Below are positions 35,063 to 45,057 of a stretch of DNA of 64,000 nt, one piece after another. Position 1 is the stretch's first letter, and each line of letters begins with the position of its first letter. The DNA is from Sphingobacteriales bacterium. Its GTDB lineage: Bacteria > Bacteroidota > Bacteroidia > Chitinophagales > UBA2359. The stretch lies in the NCBI GenBank assembly GCA_016718845.1, contig JADKCK010000001.1, forward strand, positions 62,001-126,000, given 5' to 3'. The translations under genes and the position numbers were made by a program. The notes beneath the pieces were generated by a model. That model was not told the origin of the DNA, did not search any database, and saw nothing but the letters and a program-made list of their open reading frames with translations.

Positions 35063-36901
35063 CTATCTAACAATAAGCGTTTTAAACGTTTCTACCACGC
35101 CACTTTCGGTGCTTAGTATTACCGCATATACGCCTGCTGCTAAGTTATCGGCATTAAACACCACCGATTGTGTTTCGTTGGCTTTTGTTTGGGCATCAAA
35201 CAATACAGCTACTTTTTTTCCATCGGTAGCATATACGGTTATGTTTGCTTTTTCGGCTTTGGCGGTATAAAACTCAACCGAAGCCAAACCGTTAAACGGA
35301 TTAGGTGATACCTGTAAACCATTAGCTACATCGGCTTTGCCACGTCCGCGAATTTGTTTTGGTATCCAGTACCAACCTATCGTTTCTTGGTCGTCGGCAT
35401 TGCCATGTATGCCATCGTTGCCACAATCGGTTACTAGCACCGAGTACCACCCCGAGGGTTGATTGCTAAGTGTTGTTGGCGATGCCCCGCTGGTGTTAAT
35501 GGTGTTACCCGTTGGTGTTGTCCATTCGTAATAATAAACATTGCCTGCACAAGCTACGCCACCTTCAACAAATAATTGTATCGAGCCACTAGTAAATGTA
35601 TTAGCTGTGGTAATGTTGTAATTGTAAATGTCTAACACTTCGCCTATTGATGAGCCATTGTCAGGATTATTGTCAATTACAATGGGTGCTATTATGCAAA
35701 TAGAACTAATGCTTACTTCCCAAATGGCATCATCTGTATAATAAATAGTAATAATAGCTCCGGTAGCTGTTTCTTCAATATTGTAACGTACATAACCCGA
35801 GTTATCCCACACCAATGTATAGGGTAAAATACCACCTTCAACCACAATTACGTGTTTGTTGTATCCAAATGGCGAAATTCCACCAATCCCTTCATCTGTG
35901 TTCCCGCTCGATATTAATATAGGTTGGCTTGTTATACTAGCTATTGTTATGTCACTTTGGTTAAAAACGCAATTATTTGCATCGCGTACTTGCACACAAT
36001 AGTTACCCGCTGCCAAATTGTTAAAATTGCCCGTACTATTGCTACTTTGTACTGTTGTACAAGCAGCGTTTAGCAATTCGTAGGTGTAAGGGCTTGTACC
36101 GCCGCTTGGTGTTAAATTAATTGTACCAACCGCATTGCTTGCACAAGTAGCCGTTGTTTGCACCACAACCAATAAAGGTAATGGCTGAGTAACACTAAAC
36201 GATGCCACTCTATTACAACCATTTGCCCCCGATACAGTAACACTATAAGTGCCAACAGTTAAATCAGCAATATCTTCGGTAGTGTTACCATTGCTCCAAA
36301 TAAAACTATAAGGTGCAATTCCACCAATTGGTGCTATATTAATAGCTCCCGTTGCCGCACCATTGCAAAGCACATTAACTATAATAGCCGTTGGCGATGT
36401 TGGTTTTGTGGTATTGCTTGTAATAACCACCGATGCAGTAGCCGTACAACCGCTTGTGTTTGTTACCGTTACAATATAGGTATCAGCCGCTGCTACCGAT
36501 ATTGTAGCCGAAGTTGAGTTGCCACCTGCCGCATTCCATAAATAATTGCCACCACCACTTGCCACTAATGTAATACTTGGTGTGTTACATGTAAGTATAG
36601 TATTAGTTTGATTAATATTGGCAGTGGGCAACGTAGCACCATTAACTACCGTTGCACTACCTATTACCGAGCAACCATTGTTGGTAGTTACGGTTACGGT
36701 ATAAGTTGCGGCATTTAGGTTGCTAATATCTTCGGTGGTAGCTGCGTTGCTCCAAACAAAAGTATAGGGTAAAGTTCCACCCGATACGGTTATATTTATC
36801 GAACCGTTACCAATACCTGTGCAGTTGGTGTTATCTAGTAGTAGCGAAACATTGGGCAATGTAGCACTGTTGGCTACCGTTGCACTACCTATACGGAGCA
36901 A
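35063..36901 (-). CDS. SprB-repeat adhesin 1, C-terminal part with T9SS sorting domain
   Basis: This is the 3' portion of a giant cell-surface protein whose 5' portion is 37309-40707. It carries two SprB-type repeats (NGSINITVSGGTLPYTFVWS; GAINIAPIGGIAPYSFIWSN) with conserved TEDI and TYTVTVT strings. A Cys-containing module ends ANNCVFNQSDITIA, then a beta-rich domain and a type A T9SS sorting domain (VSPNPFNGLASVEFYTAKAE ... NLAAGVYAVILSTESG, about residues 530-612). The reading frame is lost at its 5' end inside a repeat copy (single-base loss near 36893). SprB proteins are adhesins moved along the surface in gliding. Whether this strain glides is not shown. Confidence 0.85.
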   Translation of the reverse strand: MLRIGSATVANSATLPNVSLLLDNTNCTGIGNGSINITVSGGTLPYTFVWSNAATTEDISNLNAATYTVTVTTNNGCSVIGSATVVNGATLPTANINQTNTILTCNTPSITLVASGGGNYLWNAAGGNSTSATISVAAADTYIVTVTNTSGCTATASVVITSNTTKPTSPTAIIVNVLCNGAATGAINIAPIGGIAPYSFIWSNGNTTEDIADLTVGTYSVTVSGANGCNRVASFSVTQPLPLLVVVQTTATCASNAVGTINLTPSGGTSPYTYELLNAACTTVQSSNSTGNFNNLAAGNYCVQVRDANNCVFNQSDITIASITSQPILISSGNTDEGIGGISPFGYNKHVIVVEGGILPYTLVWDNSGYVRYNIEETATGAIITIYYTDDAIWEVSISSICIIAPIVIDNNPDNGSSIGEVLDIYNYNITTANTFTSGSIQLFVEGGVACAGNVYYYEWTTPTGNTINTSGASPTTLSNQPSGWYSVLVTDCGNDGIHGNADDQETIGWYWIPKQIRGRGKADVANGLQVSPNPFNGLASVEFYTAKAEKANITVYATDGKKVAVLFDAQTKANETQSVVFNADNLAAGVYAVILSTESGVVETFKTLIVR

Positions 36902-37740
36902 CCATTGTTGGTAGTTACGGTTACGGTATAAGTTGCGGCATTTAGGTTGCTAATATCTTCGGTGGTAGCTGCGTTGCTCCAAACAAAAGTATAGGGTAAA
37001 GTTCCACCCGATACGGTTATATTTATCGAACCATTACCAATACCTGTGCAGTTGGTGTTATCTACAGTAGTAGCTGAAACATTGGGCAATGTAGCACTGT
37101 TGGCTACCGTTGCCTACCTATCCGAGCACATTTGTAGTACGGTTACGGTATAGTTGGGCATTTGGTTGCTAATTCTTCGGTGGCGTTGCTCCACAAAGTA
37201 TGGGGTAAAGTTCCACCCGAACGGTTATATTTATCGAACCTTACCAATCCGTGCAGTTGGTGTTATCATGGCTGAAACATTGATGTAGCACTCTACCGTT
37301 GCTACCTATTACGAGCAACCATTGTTGGTAGTTACGGTTACGGTATAAGTTGCGGCATTAAGGTTGCTAATATCTTCGGTGGTAGCTGCGTTACTCCAAA
37401 CAAAAGTATAGGGTAAAGTTCCACCCGATACGGTTATATTTATCGAACCATTACCAATACCTGTGCAGTTGGTGTTATCTACAGTAGTAGCTGAAACATT
37501 GGGCAATGTAGCACCATTAACTACCGTTGCACTACCTATCGCGGAGCAACCATTGTTGGTAGTTACGGTTACGGTATAAGTTGCGGCATTCAGGTTGCTA
37601 ATATCTTCGGTGGTAGCTGCGTTGCTCCAAACAAAAGTATAGGGTAAAGTTCCACCCGATACGGTTATATTTATCGAGCCATTACCAATACCTGTGCAGT
37701 TGGTGTTAGGGGTAATAATGGGCGATGAAATATTGGGCAA
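36821..37740. repeat. SprB-type tandem repeats of adhesin 1, including one eroded copy
   Basis: Near-identical units of about 230 bp share GCAGTTGGTGTTA at 36821, 37048, about 37254, 37464 and 37696. The copy between about 37110 and 37310 has many deletions of 1-8 bp and almost no substitutions. Single-base losses near 36893 and 37308 (CCTAT.ACGGAGC and CCTATTACGAGC versus CCTATTACCGAGC) break the frame. Confidence 0.85.
36889..37089 (-). pseudogene. Stranded SprB repeat of adhesin 1
   Basis: A 66-codon open piece holds one complete SprB unit (NTNCTGIGNGSINITVSGGT, TTEDISNLNAATYTVTVT) in a frame different from both flanking parts. It is not an independent gene. It shows that the repeat block lost bases on both sides. 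Confidence 0.7.
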
Positions 37741-40707
37741 CGAATTAGTAATTATTGTGGTAGTTGCTGTTGACGTACAACCATTGTCGGTTACTGTTAC
37801 TGTATAGGTATCCGATGTATTTACGGTGATATTGTCTGTCGTTTCGCCATTACTCCATAAATAAGTACCACCGCCCGAAGCCATAAGTACCACATTTTCG
37901 CCTTGGCAGAAGGTTGTTGCGCCTAGCGGGGTAATAGTTGCTGTGCTTTCATTAACAATTACTGTTGTGCTGGCATTGGCTGTACAACCGTTTATGTCTG
38001 TTATGGTTACGGTGTAAGTTCCGGCATTATCTACAGTGGCATTGGGTATAATATTAAAGTCGGCTATTGAGCTAAACGGTGTTACAGCCGTGGTAGTCCA
38101 AACGTAGCTAACTCCTCCGGTTGCCGTTAGGTTTAGGTCTTCGCCTACACATATTGGGCTATTGCTGCTAGCATTAGCTGTGGGGTTTGCATTAATAGAT
38201 AAAGTGCCAAAGGCGGCAGCTAAACAGTTGCTAATTGGGTTTGTTACATCAATATTTGCCACATTATTACCAATGTTGGTACCTGTTAAGGGACCATCGG
38301 TAGTGCGCCAAATAATTTCGTAGATGCGATACAAACCGCTTGGAAGTGTACTGTAAGTAAAATTAGGAATATTGCTTGCCGTATTAAATGGTGCGCCCAT
38401 ATCGGCTAATTGTAGTATCGAACCACTATTATCTGTAAGAACGTAGCTTAAACTATAATCGGTAGCCGGAGTTGGTTCTGGACCATAGATAAGTCCGTAT
38501 GGCTCTAGCAGAAAACTTAAATTGTTATTGGCTGTTATGTCACCTTGGCATAGGGCTTTATCCAAAATACCGCTTGCGTTGGCTGTGCAACAATCGGGCT
38601 CAATCAACACAAGTGCATTGTCAATAATAAGTGAGCAGTTATTAAAATCTGTTACCGTTACACTATAGGTACCCGACGGCAGATTGTTAAGCAATGCTGT
38701 TGTATTTCCGCCTGTCCATTGATAGCTATATGGGGCAATACCTCCACTTACAATTATTGCTGCACTTCCATCGTTAGCCGAAACCCCATTGTTGCAAGTA
38801 GGTTGAACAACGTTGATAATGTTAGCCGTTAACGCAATGGGTTGTGTTATAATAGTTGAAGAAGAAGCACTACAACCATTTGCATCTGTGACGATTATGT
38901 TGTAGTTGCCGGGCAATAAATCAGCAATATCAATGCTGCCTGTACCCGATGCTGTTTGGTTTGATAGCGTACCCGATGTAGCTCCTGTATAATCTACCAT
39001 ATAGCCAGTACCGTTAGCAATTAAACCATTTAGTACTATGCCACCGTTAGGGCTATACGAACAAGCCGGATTTACGGCTTGTGCAGTAACATTTGGGGGC
39101 ATATTAACTACCAACGAAACATTTATAGAGGTGTCGCTTGGTGCATAATCCCCAATTATTACAACGTTATAATCCGATGCGGCATCGCTCATAGTTACTG
39201 GATTGATGGTTAGGGTATCAGATGTTGCTCCCGAAATAGACCCGCCATTAACTAAATCTACCGTTCCTCTTCTCCACTGATAAGTAAGCATTACACCCGT
39301 TGCTGCCACCGAAAAACTTACCGAACTTCCGACACATACTGTTTGATTAACCGGTTCTGTTGGTATAATTGGCGAGCAAGGTGTGGGTATGTTAGCCGTT
39401 ATTGCAGAGGTAGCTAAGGCTCCTGTGGTGGTAAGTGCTCTGCCATCAAGTATAACACCTGTATTTAAGCTAATAGCCCCATTATTACAAACAATAGTAC
39501 CAACAAACTCTGAGTAATCGTTGATGTCTACGGCACCATCAACAGCCCAATATACATTTTTAGATTGTGTTCCGTTTATTAAACTTACTTTTGAGTAGGT
39601 ACTTGTTGATAATGCCCCTTTTATCTGAATAACAAATATGGCATTGGCATCGCCTTGTGCATTTAAATAAAGTGTATCTGTAAAGGTTGTTGCTCCGTTC
39701 AGTATATAGGTATGTGGTGTAAGCACTAAGCTATTTCCAAACTGGGCAGGATATAACAACTCAATATCGTAAGGTAGCGCGTTTAGGTAATTATAGGCAT
39801 TCAATAAATCACTTGCAGCTTGCACCGTAGAGCCATCGGGTATAGGATGCACCGTACCCATTACAAATAACGGATTGTAGCCCGTAGTTAAACCGTTATT
39901 GCTTCCAACATCGCCTATAACATTGGTTACACCAGCATTCGAAGCGGGTCCATCGGATGTAAATAGAGCATAACACGCCACCGAAGCAAGAGCCGGAGCT
40001 AATGGTCCGGTAAGAACAGCGCTACCACAACCAATGGGTGTGTATGCCAATACTCCATCAACCGTAACGGCTCCGGCGGTAGATAATGCTCTTCCTTCGA
40101 GTATGGTACCTGTATTCATTTCAATGGCTGCATTGTTTGCAATAACCGTTCCTCTCATGATGGTTCCCGGAGCCATGCTTACCAAACCTTCTACTTTCCA
40201 AAATACATTACATGCTAATGCACCATTAACCAATTTGACATTTGCACCTGCACTAGTCGAAAATGAACCTTGTATCTGAAAAATAAATACAGCAGATGGG
40301 TCACCTTGTGCATCTAAGGTAATATCTAAATTTAGTGTCGATGGGCTTGGTATAGAGTAAACCCCTGCATTAAGAATTTGTCCGTTTCCGAGTAAAGGTG
40401 CCGGAAAAAATGTTGGAACGGTGCTGTTTAATTGATTGTAAGCTATCAGTAAATCTGCGGCACATTGTGCACTTGCACCATTATTGTCGTTCATTACGCC
40501 GTTTACATTTCCAAAACCTGTGCTCGAACCACTATTAGTACCTACATTGCCTGTAATCTGCGAAATTCCAGAATTACCAACAGCCCCTACGGTAGAAAAA
40601 AGTGTAAATTCGGCAGCAGTACCTAAAGGCGGAGCTTGTGCAAAAACTAAAGCTGGCATTACAAGCAGTATAAGTGCTATTAATGTGTTTGTTAATTGTT
40701 TTTTCAT
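37309..40707 (-). CDS. SprB-repeat adhesin 1, N-terminal part with two ice-binding-like (DUF3494) domains
   Basis: 1132 residues start with a signal peptide (MKKQLTNTLIALILLVMPAL-VFAQ). Two consecutive DUF3494 ice-binding-like beta-solenoid domains follow. The first, about 30-225, has AAEFTLFSTVGAVGNSGISQ, GNGQILNAGVYSIPSPSTL and FIFQIQGSFSTSAGANVKLV. The second, about 240-450, has CYALFTSDGPASNAGVTNV and FVIQIKGALSTSTYSKVSLI. Ig-like and several SprB repeats then run to the break. In known proteins DUF3494 binds ice or mediates adhesion. The original product with 35063-36901 would be about 1,850 residues. The C-terminal stop at 37309 arises from a base loss in a repeat. Confidence 0.88.
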   Translation of the reverse strand: MKKQLTNTLIALILLVMPALVFAQAPPLGTAAEFTLFSTVGAVGNSGISQITGNVGTNSGSSTGFGNVNGVMNDNNGASAQCAADLLIAYNQLNSTVPTFFPAPLLGNGQILNAGVYSIPSPSTLNLDITLDAQGDPSAVFIFQIQGSFSTSAGANVKLVNGALACNVFWKVEGLVSMAPGTIMRGTVIANNAAIEMNTGTILEGRALSTAGAVTVDGVLAYTPIGCGSAVLTGPLAPALASVACYALFTSDGPASNAGVTNVIGDVGSNNGLTTGYNPLFVMGTVHPIPDGSTVQAASDLLNAYNYLNALPYDIELLYPAQFGNSLVLTPHTYILNGATTFTDTLYLNAQGDANAIFVIQIKGALSTSTYSKVSLINGTQSKNVYWAVDGAVDINDYSEFVGTIVCNNGAISLNTGVILDGRALTTTGALATSAITANIPTPCSPIIPTEPVNQTVCVGSSVSFSVAATGVMLTYQWRRGTVDLVNGGSISGATSDTLTINPVTMSDAASDYNVVIIGDYAPSDTSINVSLVVNMPPNVTAQAVNPACSYSPNGGIVLNGLIANGTGYMVDYTGATSGTLSNQTASGTGSIDIADLLPGNYNIIVTDANGCSASSSTIITQPIALTANIINVVQPTCNNGVSANDGSAAIIVSGGIAPYSYQWTGGNTTALLNNLPSGTYSVTVTDFNNCSLIIDNALVLIEPDCCTANASGILDKALCQGDITANNNLSFLLEPYGLIYGPEPTPATDYSLSYVLTDNSGSILQLADMGAPFNTASNIPNFTYSTLPSGLYRIYEIIWRTTDGPLTGTNIGNNVANIDVTNPISNCLAAAFGTLSINANPTANASSNSPICVGEDLNLTATGGVSYVWTTTAVTPFSSIADFNIIPNATVDNAGTYTVTITDINGCTANASTTVIVNESTATITPLGATTFCQGENVVLMASGGGTYLWSNGETTDNITVNTSDTYTVTVTDNGCTSTATTTIITNSLPNISSPIITPNTNCTGIGNGSINITVSGGTLPYTFVWSNAATTEDISNLNAATYTVTVTTNNGCSAIGSATVVNGATLPNVSATTVDNTNCTGIGNGSINITVSGGTLPYTFVWSNAATTEDISNLNAATYTVTVTTNNGCS

Positions 40708-40990
40708 TTTTCATTGTTTAATTTGTGAATGATTTTTCACGACACAAAGGTACGACCGTTAACTATAGATACTATTACATGATTATAAGAAAGAGTATCA
40801 TTATTTACATATTTTGATTTTTATTTAAATTTATTCAATTAGTTATGTAACTGTAATTAACGTTAGTTGTTGCGAAAATATATTTATTATATAAATTTGA
40901 TGTTTTGAATGTATCTAACTTAAAAAAGCTAAAAACCAACGCTCGTATCAAGTGTAGCATTGTTAATTTGCAAGCAGTTATCTGTAAAAA
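40708..40990 (-). promoter_or_regulatory. Upstream region of adhesin 1
   Basis: The minus strand reads TACCTTTG at 40745-40752, 38 bp before the adhesin 1 start, matching the -7 consensus. The rest of this 280-bp AT-rich stretch shows no gene. A terminator follows at 40996. Confidence 0.45.
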
Positions 40991-40995
40991 AGAAA

Positions 40996-41036
40996 AAACG
41001 TTCTGTATAGTTTTTAGCTATACAGAACGTTTTTGT
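40996..41036 (-). terminator. Terminator of adhesin 2
   Basis: The 15-bp stem is identical to the one at 34991-35027, with a 7-nt loop. It lies 31 bp beyond the adhesin 2 stop on the minus strand. Confidence 0.85.
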
Positions 41037-41066
41037 TAACCTTATCTTCAAAAATCTATTTGATAC

Positions 41067-43628
41067 CTATCTAACAATAAGCGTTTTAAATGTTTTTACC
41101 ACGCCACTTTCGGTGCTTAGTATCACCGCATATACGCCTGCTGCCAAGTTATCGGCATTAAACACCACCGATTGTGTTTCGTTGGCTTTTGTTTCGGCAT
41201 CAAACAAAACAGCTACTTTTTTTCCATCGGTAGCGTATACGGTTATGTTTGCTTTTTCGGCTTTGGCGGTATAAAACTCAACCGAAGCCAAACCGTTAAA
41301 CGGATTAGGTGATACATTTAAACCATTAACTACCTCGGTTTTACCACGTCCGCGGGTTTGTTTTGGTATCCAATACCAACCTATCGTTTCTTGGTCGTCG
41401 GTATTACCATGTATGCCATCGGTGCCACAATCGGTTACTACCACCGAGTACCACCCCGAGGGTTGATTGTTAAGTGTTGTTGGCGATGCACCGCTGGTGT
41501 TAATGGTGTTGCCCGTTGGCGTTGTCCATTCGTAATAATAAACATTGCCTGCACAAGGCACTCCACCCTCCACAAATAATTGTATCGAGCCGCCAGCAAG
41601 TCCGTTAGCTGCTGTAATGTTGTAATTGTAAATATCTAAGGGTTCGTTACTTCCACTCGAGCCATTGTTTGCATTATTGTCAATAACAATGGGTGCCGAT
41701 GTGCAACTTCCACCATCGGTAATGCTTACCTCCCAATCGGCATCATCGGTATAAAAAATAGTAATAATGCAACCTGTTGCGGTATATTGCACATCGTAAC
41801 GCACATAGCCCGAGTTGTTCCACTCAAAATCGTAGGGCAATGTGCCGCCTTCAACCACAATTACGTGTTTGTTGTAGGCAAACGGAGTTACACCGCCCAA
41901 TCCTTCATCGGTGTTTTCGCTCGATACCAAAACGGGTCCGCCACTTGCCGAGCCAACAGTTACCCCACTTTGGTTAAACAAACAATTATTGGCATCGCGC
42001 ACACGCACACAATAATTACCTGCTGTTAAGTTGCTAAATAGGCCATTGTTATTGGTGCTTTGCACTACCAAACAAGTGGTATTTAACAATTCGTAGGTAT
42101 AAGGTGCCGTACCGCCCGAGGCTGTTACATTAATTGCACCAACATTTACACCTGGGCAAGATGCCGTTGTTTGCACCGTAGCTGTTAAAGCACTTGGTTG
42201 AGAAACACTAAACGATGCCACTCTATTACAACCATTTGTTCCGGATACGGTAACGCTATAAGTGCCAGCAGTTAAACCACTTATATCTTCGGTAGTGTTG
42301 CCGTTGCTCCAAATAAAAGTATAAGGTGCAATACCACCGCTTGGTGTTAAATTAATACTACCTGTTGCACCGCCATTGCACAACACATTGTTTACAATAG
42401 CCGTTGGCGATGTTGGGCTTGTGGTATTACTGCTTATCGCAATTGAGGTACTAGATGTACAACCATTTGCTCCTGTAACCGTTACCACATAAGTGCCTGC
42501 GGCAGTTGCTAATATGTTAGCGGTAGTTGCGTTGCCACCTGTGGCATTCCACAAATAGCCACCGCCACCCGTAGCTGTTAATCCAATGCTTGTAATGTTG
42601 CAAGTAATAACCGTATTTGTTGGTTGATTGATGCCCGCTGTTGGCAACGATGGGCTACTACCTACCGTAGCATTGCCTACTGCAGTACAACCATTATTGC
42701 CTGTAACCGTTACGGTATAAGTTCCGCCGCTAACAGTTGATAAATCTTGGTTGCTTGTTCCATTGCTCCAACCATAGGTATAAGGGCTTGCACCGCCCGA
42801 AACAGTAATATCAATCCCCCCATTACCTGCACCTGTACAGTTGCTGTTGGGTGTAATAGTGGGCGATGCGGCAATACTTGGCAACGATGGGCTACTACCT
42901 ACCGTAGCACTACCCACCGCAGTACAACCATTATTGCCTGTAACGGTTACGGTATAAGTTCCGCCGCTAACAGTTGATAAATCTTGGTTGCTTGTTCCAT
43001 TGCTCCAACCATAAGTATAAGGGCTTACCCCACCCGAAACAGTAATGTCAATCCCCCCATTACCTGCACCTGTACAGTTGCTGTTGGGTGTAATAGTGGG
43101 CGATGCGGCAATACTTGGCAACGATGGGCTACTACCTACCGTAGCACTGCCTACTGCAGTACAACCATTATTGCCTGTAACGGTTACGGTATAAGTTCCG
43201 CCGCTAATAGTTGTTAAATCTTGGTTACTTGTTCCATTACTCCAACCATAAGTATAAGGGCTTGCCCCACCCGAAACAGTAATATCAATCCCCCCATTAC
43301 CTGCACCTGTACAGTTGCTGTTTGGTGTAATAGTGGGCGATGCGGCAATACTTGGCAACGATGGGCTACTACCTACCGTAGCACTACCCACCGCAGTACA
43401 ACCATTATTGCCCGTAACGGTTACGGTATAAGTTCCGCCGCTAACAGTTGTTAAATCTTGGTTACTTGTTCCATTACTCCAACCATAAGTATAAGGGCTT
43501 ACCCCACCCGAAACAGTAATGTCAATCCCCCCATTACCTGCACCTGTACAGTTGCTGTTGGGTGTAATAGTGGGTGATGCGGCAATACTTGGCAACGATG
43601 GGCTACTACCTACCGTAGCACTACCCAC
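41067..43628 (-). CDS. SprB-repeat adhesin 2, C-terminal part with T9SS sorting domain
   Basis: 853 residues: about five near-perfect SprB units (NGGIDITVSGGVSPYTYGWS; STVSGGTYTVTVTGNNGCTA), two more divergent units (GSINLTPSGGIAPYTFIWSN; VGAINVTASGGTAPYTYELL) and a beta-rich module. A type A sorting domain closes it, ending NLAAGVYAVILSTESG and LIVR. The open frame actually continues upstream of the first Met to about 43890, where an eroded repeat (GVSPCTSG followed by a stop) separates it from the 43924-46084 part. It is probably one gene with that part. The last 160 residues are nearly identical to those of adhesin 1, pointing to duplication or gene conversion. Confidence 0.82.
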   Translation of the reverse strand: MGSATVGSSPSLPSIAASPTITPNSNCTGAGNGGIDITVSGGVSPYTYGWSNGTSNQDLTTVSGGTYTVTVTGNNGCTAVGSATVGSSPSLPSIAASPTITPNSNCTGAGNGGIDITVSGGASPYTYGWSNGTSNQDLTTISGGTYTVTVTGNNGCTAVGSATVGSSPSLPSIAASPTITPNSNCTGAGNGGIDITVSGGVSPYTYGWSNGTSNQDLSTVSGGTYTVTVTGNNGCTAVGSATVGSSPSLPSIAASPTITPNSNCTGAGNGGIDITVSGGASPYTYGWSNGTSNQDLSTVSGGTYTVTVTGNNGCTAVGNATVGSSPSLPTAGINQPTNTVITCNITSIGLTATGGGGYLWNATGGNATTANILATAAGTYVVTVTGANGCTSSTSIAISSNTTSPTSPTAIVNNVLCNGGATGSINLTPSGGIAPYTFIWSNGNTTEDISGLTAGTYSVTVSGTNGCNRVASFSVSQPSALTATVQTTASCPGVNVGAINVTASGGTAPYTYELLNTTCLVVQSTNNNGLFSNLTAGNYCVRVRDANNCLFNQSGVTVGSASGGPVLVSSENTDEGLGGVTPFAYNKHVIVVEGGTLPYDFEWNNSGYVRYDVQYTATGCIITIFYTDDADWEVSITDGGSCTSAPIVIDNNANNGSSGSNEPLDIYNYNITAANGLAGGSIQLFVEGGVPCAGNVYYYEWTTPTGNTINTSGASPTTLNNQPSGWYSVVVTDCGTDGIHGNTDDQETIGWYWIPKQTRGRGKTEVVNGLNVSPNPFNGLASVEFYTAKAEKANITVYATDGKKVAVLFDAETKANETQSVVFNADNLAAGVYAVILSTESGVVKTFKTLIVR

Positions 43629-43827
43629 CGCAGTACAACCATTATTGCCCGTAACGGTTACGGTATAAGTTCCGCCGCTAACAGTTGATAAATCTTGGTT
43701 GCTTGTTCCATTGCTCCAACCATAAGTATAAGGACTTACCCCACCCGAAACAGTAATGTCAATCCCCCCATTACCTGCGCCTGTACAGTTGCTGTTGGGT
43801 GTAGTAGTTGTTACAGCAACAGATGGA
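42643..43827. repeat. Five 237-bp tandem repeats of adhesin 2
   Basis: GGCAACGATGGGCTACTACC recurs at 42643, 42880, 43117, 43354 and 43591, exactly 237 bp (79 codons) apart. The copies differ at only a few third positions. Each encodes one SprB unit plus linker. Confidence 0.93.
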
Positions 43828-43923
43828 GTACTAGCCGTAGGTTGAGGGTTTAACGAGTTGTTAAACTGGTTGGTTAGATCAACCAGAAGTACAAGGACTT
43901 ACCCCACCCGGAAATGTAACCCC

Positions 43924-45057
43924 TTACTTGTAAGTTCCGTGGGTTACATCATAATCGCCTGTGGACAAGCCACTGAATATGCCAGTAGTATTTGTTGCAG
44001 TAGTATTACCTGTTATGGTATAACTAATTCCCTGACTAGCCGTTGGAGCTGTTACGGTAATAGTACCCGTTGCAAGCAAACAAGTAGGTTGTGCCGAAAC
44101 ACTAGCCGTTGGAGCTGCCACATCATTAATGCTAAACGATGCAATGTAATTGTTTCCTGCGTTGTTAATAAGTTTAGTTTCGTTGCATTGCGATGAGCTA
44201 CAACCACTGCCTGTATAATCATAATAAACCTCTAATTGGTAATTACCCACACATCTTTGGGTTAGGTCTATATTAAAGGTATAATCTTTCCATTTTTGGT
44301 CGTTAGGGCTACAAGGACCAAGTCCGTCGTCAAAAGTATCGGGTGTGCCATTTGTGTCGGTATCTACACACTCGCTTATGGTGGTTAAATTTACTTGTGT
44401 AAACGCTCCGGGTGCATCGCCTACCTTGTAAACACGGTAATACATATTAGCCGAGCAAACGTTACCTATGTTTTTAAAGGTTTTTATTTCGCCTCCAAAA
44501 ATTTTCAATTGCCCCGAGTTGGGGTCAAAACTACCTAAATTTGAGTTATTTAGATTAGGTCCTCCGGGGTTTATTTCGTCGGCACCGCTACCTGTTGTAT
44601 TGTATACGGTATTGGTGCTGTTGGCAGATATGGCAGTAGCCGAGGCAAACGCACCAAATCCGTTGCTAATAGTTGTGAGGTCAAAGGTAGCGAAACAGCT
44701 AGGGTCGGCAATATTGGGGGTATAGGTAATGGTGTGTGTGGTAGCAGTACTAGCGGCTAAATTTATTACGCCAGTTGTTGCATCAATACTTAAACCAGTT
44801 GTTGCGGTAAATACGCCTCCGGCAGGGCTAAAAGTAGGGCTTAGTGAGCCAGATAAACAGCTAGATGTTGCAGGATACGATAAATTAACGGTACAACCAG
44901 CAGGCTCGGTGGCGGGCAAGCCCGATACAGCTCCGATATAAAAAGGCGACTCGGCTCCGCCATTTCCATCAACAATTAAATAATAGGTTTGTCCAACTAC
45001 GGCTGTAAAGCAATGATTCTGGTTTTTTTGTACCAGCAGTAGTGGTATAAAGTGCAT
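43924..45057 (-). CDS. Adhesin 2, middle part (frame-shifted from the N-terminal part)
   Basis: 377 codons continue the protein started at 46045. Its first useful residues (NHCFTAVVGQTYYLIVDGNG-GAESPFYIG) align with HCFSATIGKTYYMVVDGSGG-AESPFYI in the intact neighbour at 46910-50014. A single-base change in the T7 run near 45026 therefore breaks the frame. The rest contains a GGVFTATTGLSIDATTGVIN motif, typical of T9SS Ig-like modules, and a Cys-rich segment around YDYTGSGCSSSQCNETKLIN. It stops at 43924 in an eroded repeat. Taken alone it has no proper start. Confidence 0.65.
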   Translation of the reverse strand: MHFIPLLLVQKNQNHCFTAVVGQTYYLIVDGNGGAESPFYIGAVSGLPATEPAGCTVNLSYPATSSCLSGSLSPTFSPAGGVFTATTGLSIDATTGVINLAASTATTHTITYTPNIADPSCFATFDLTTISNGFGAFASATAISANSTNTVYNTTGSGADEINPGGPNLNNSNLGSFDPNSGQLKIFGGEIKTFKNIGNVCSANMYYRVYKVGDAPGAFTQVNLTTISECVDTDTNGTPDTFDDGLGPCSPNDQKWKDYTFNIDLTQRCVGNYQLEVYYDYTGSGCSSSQCNETKLINNAGNNYIASFSINDVAAPTASVSAQPTCLLATGTITVTAPTASQGISYTITGNTTATNTTGIFSGLSTGDYDVTHGTYK

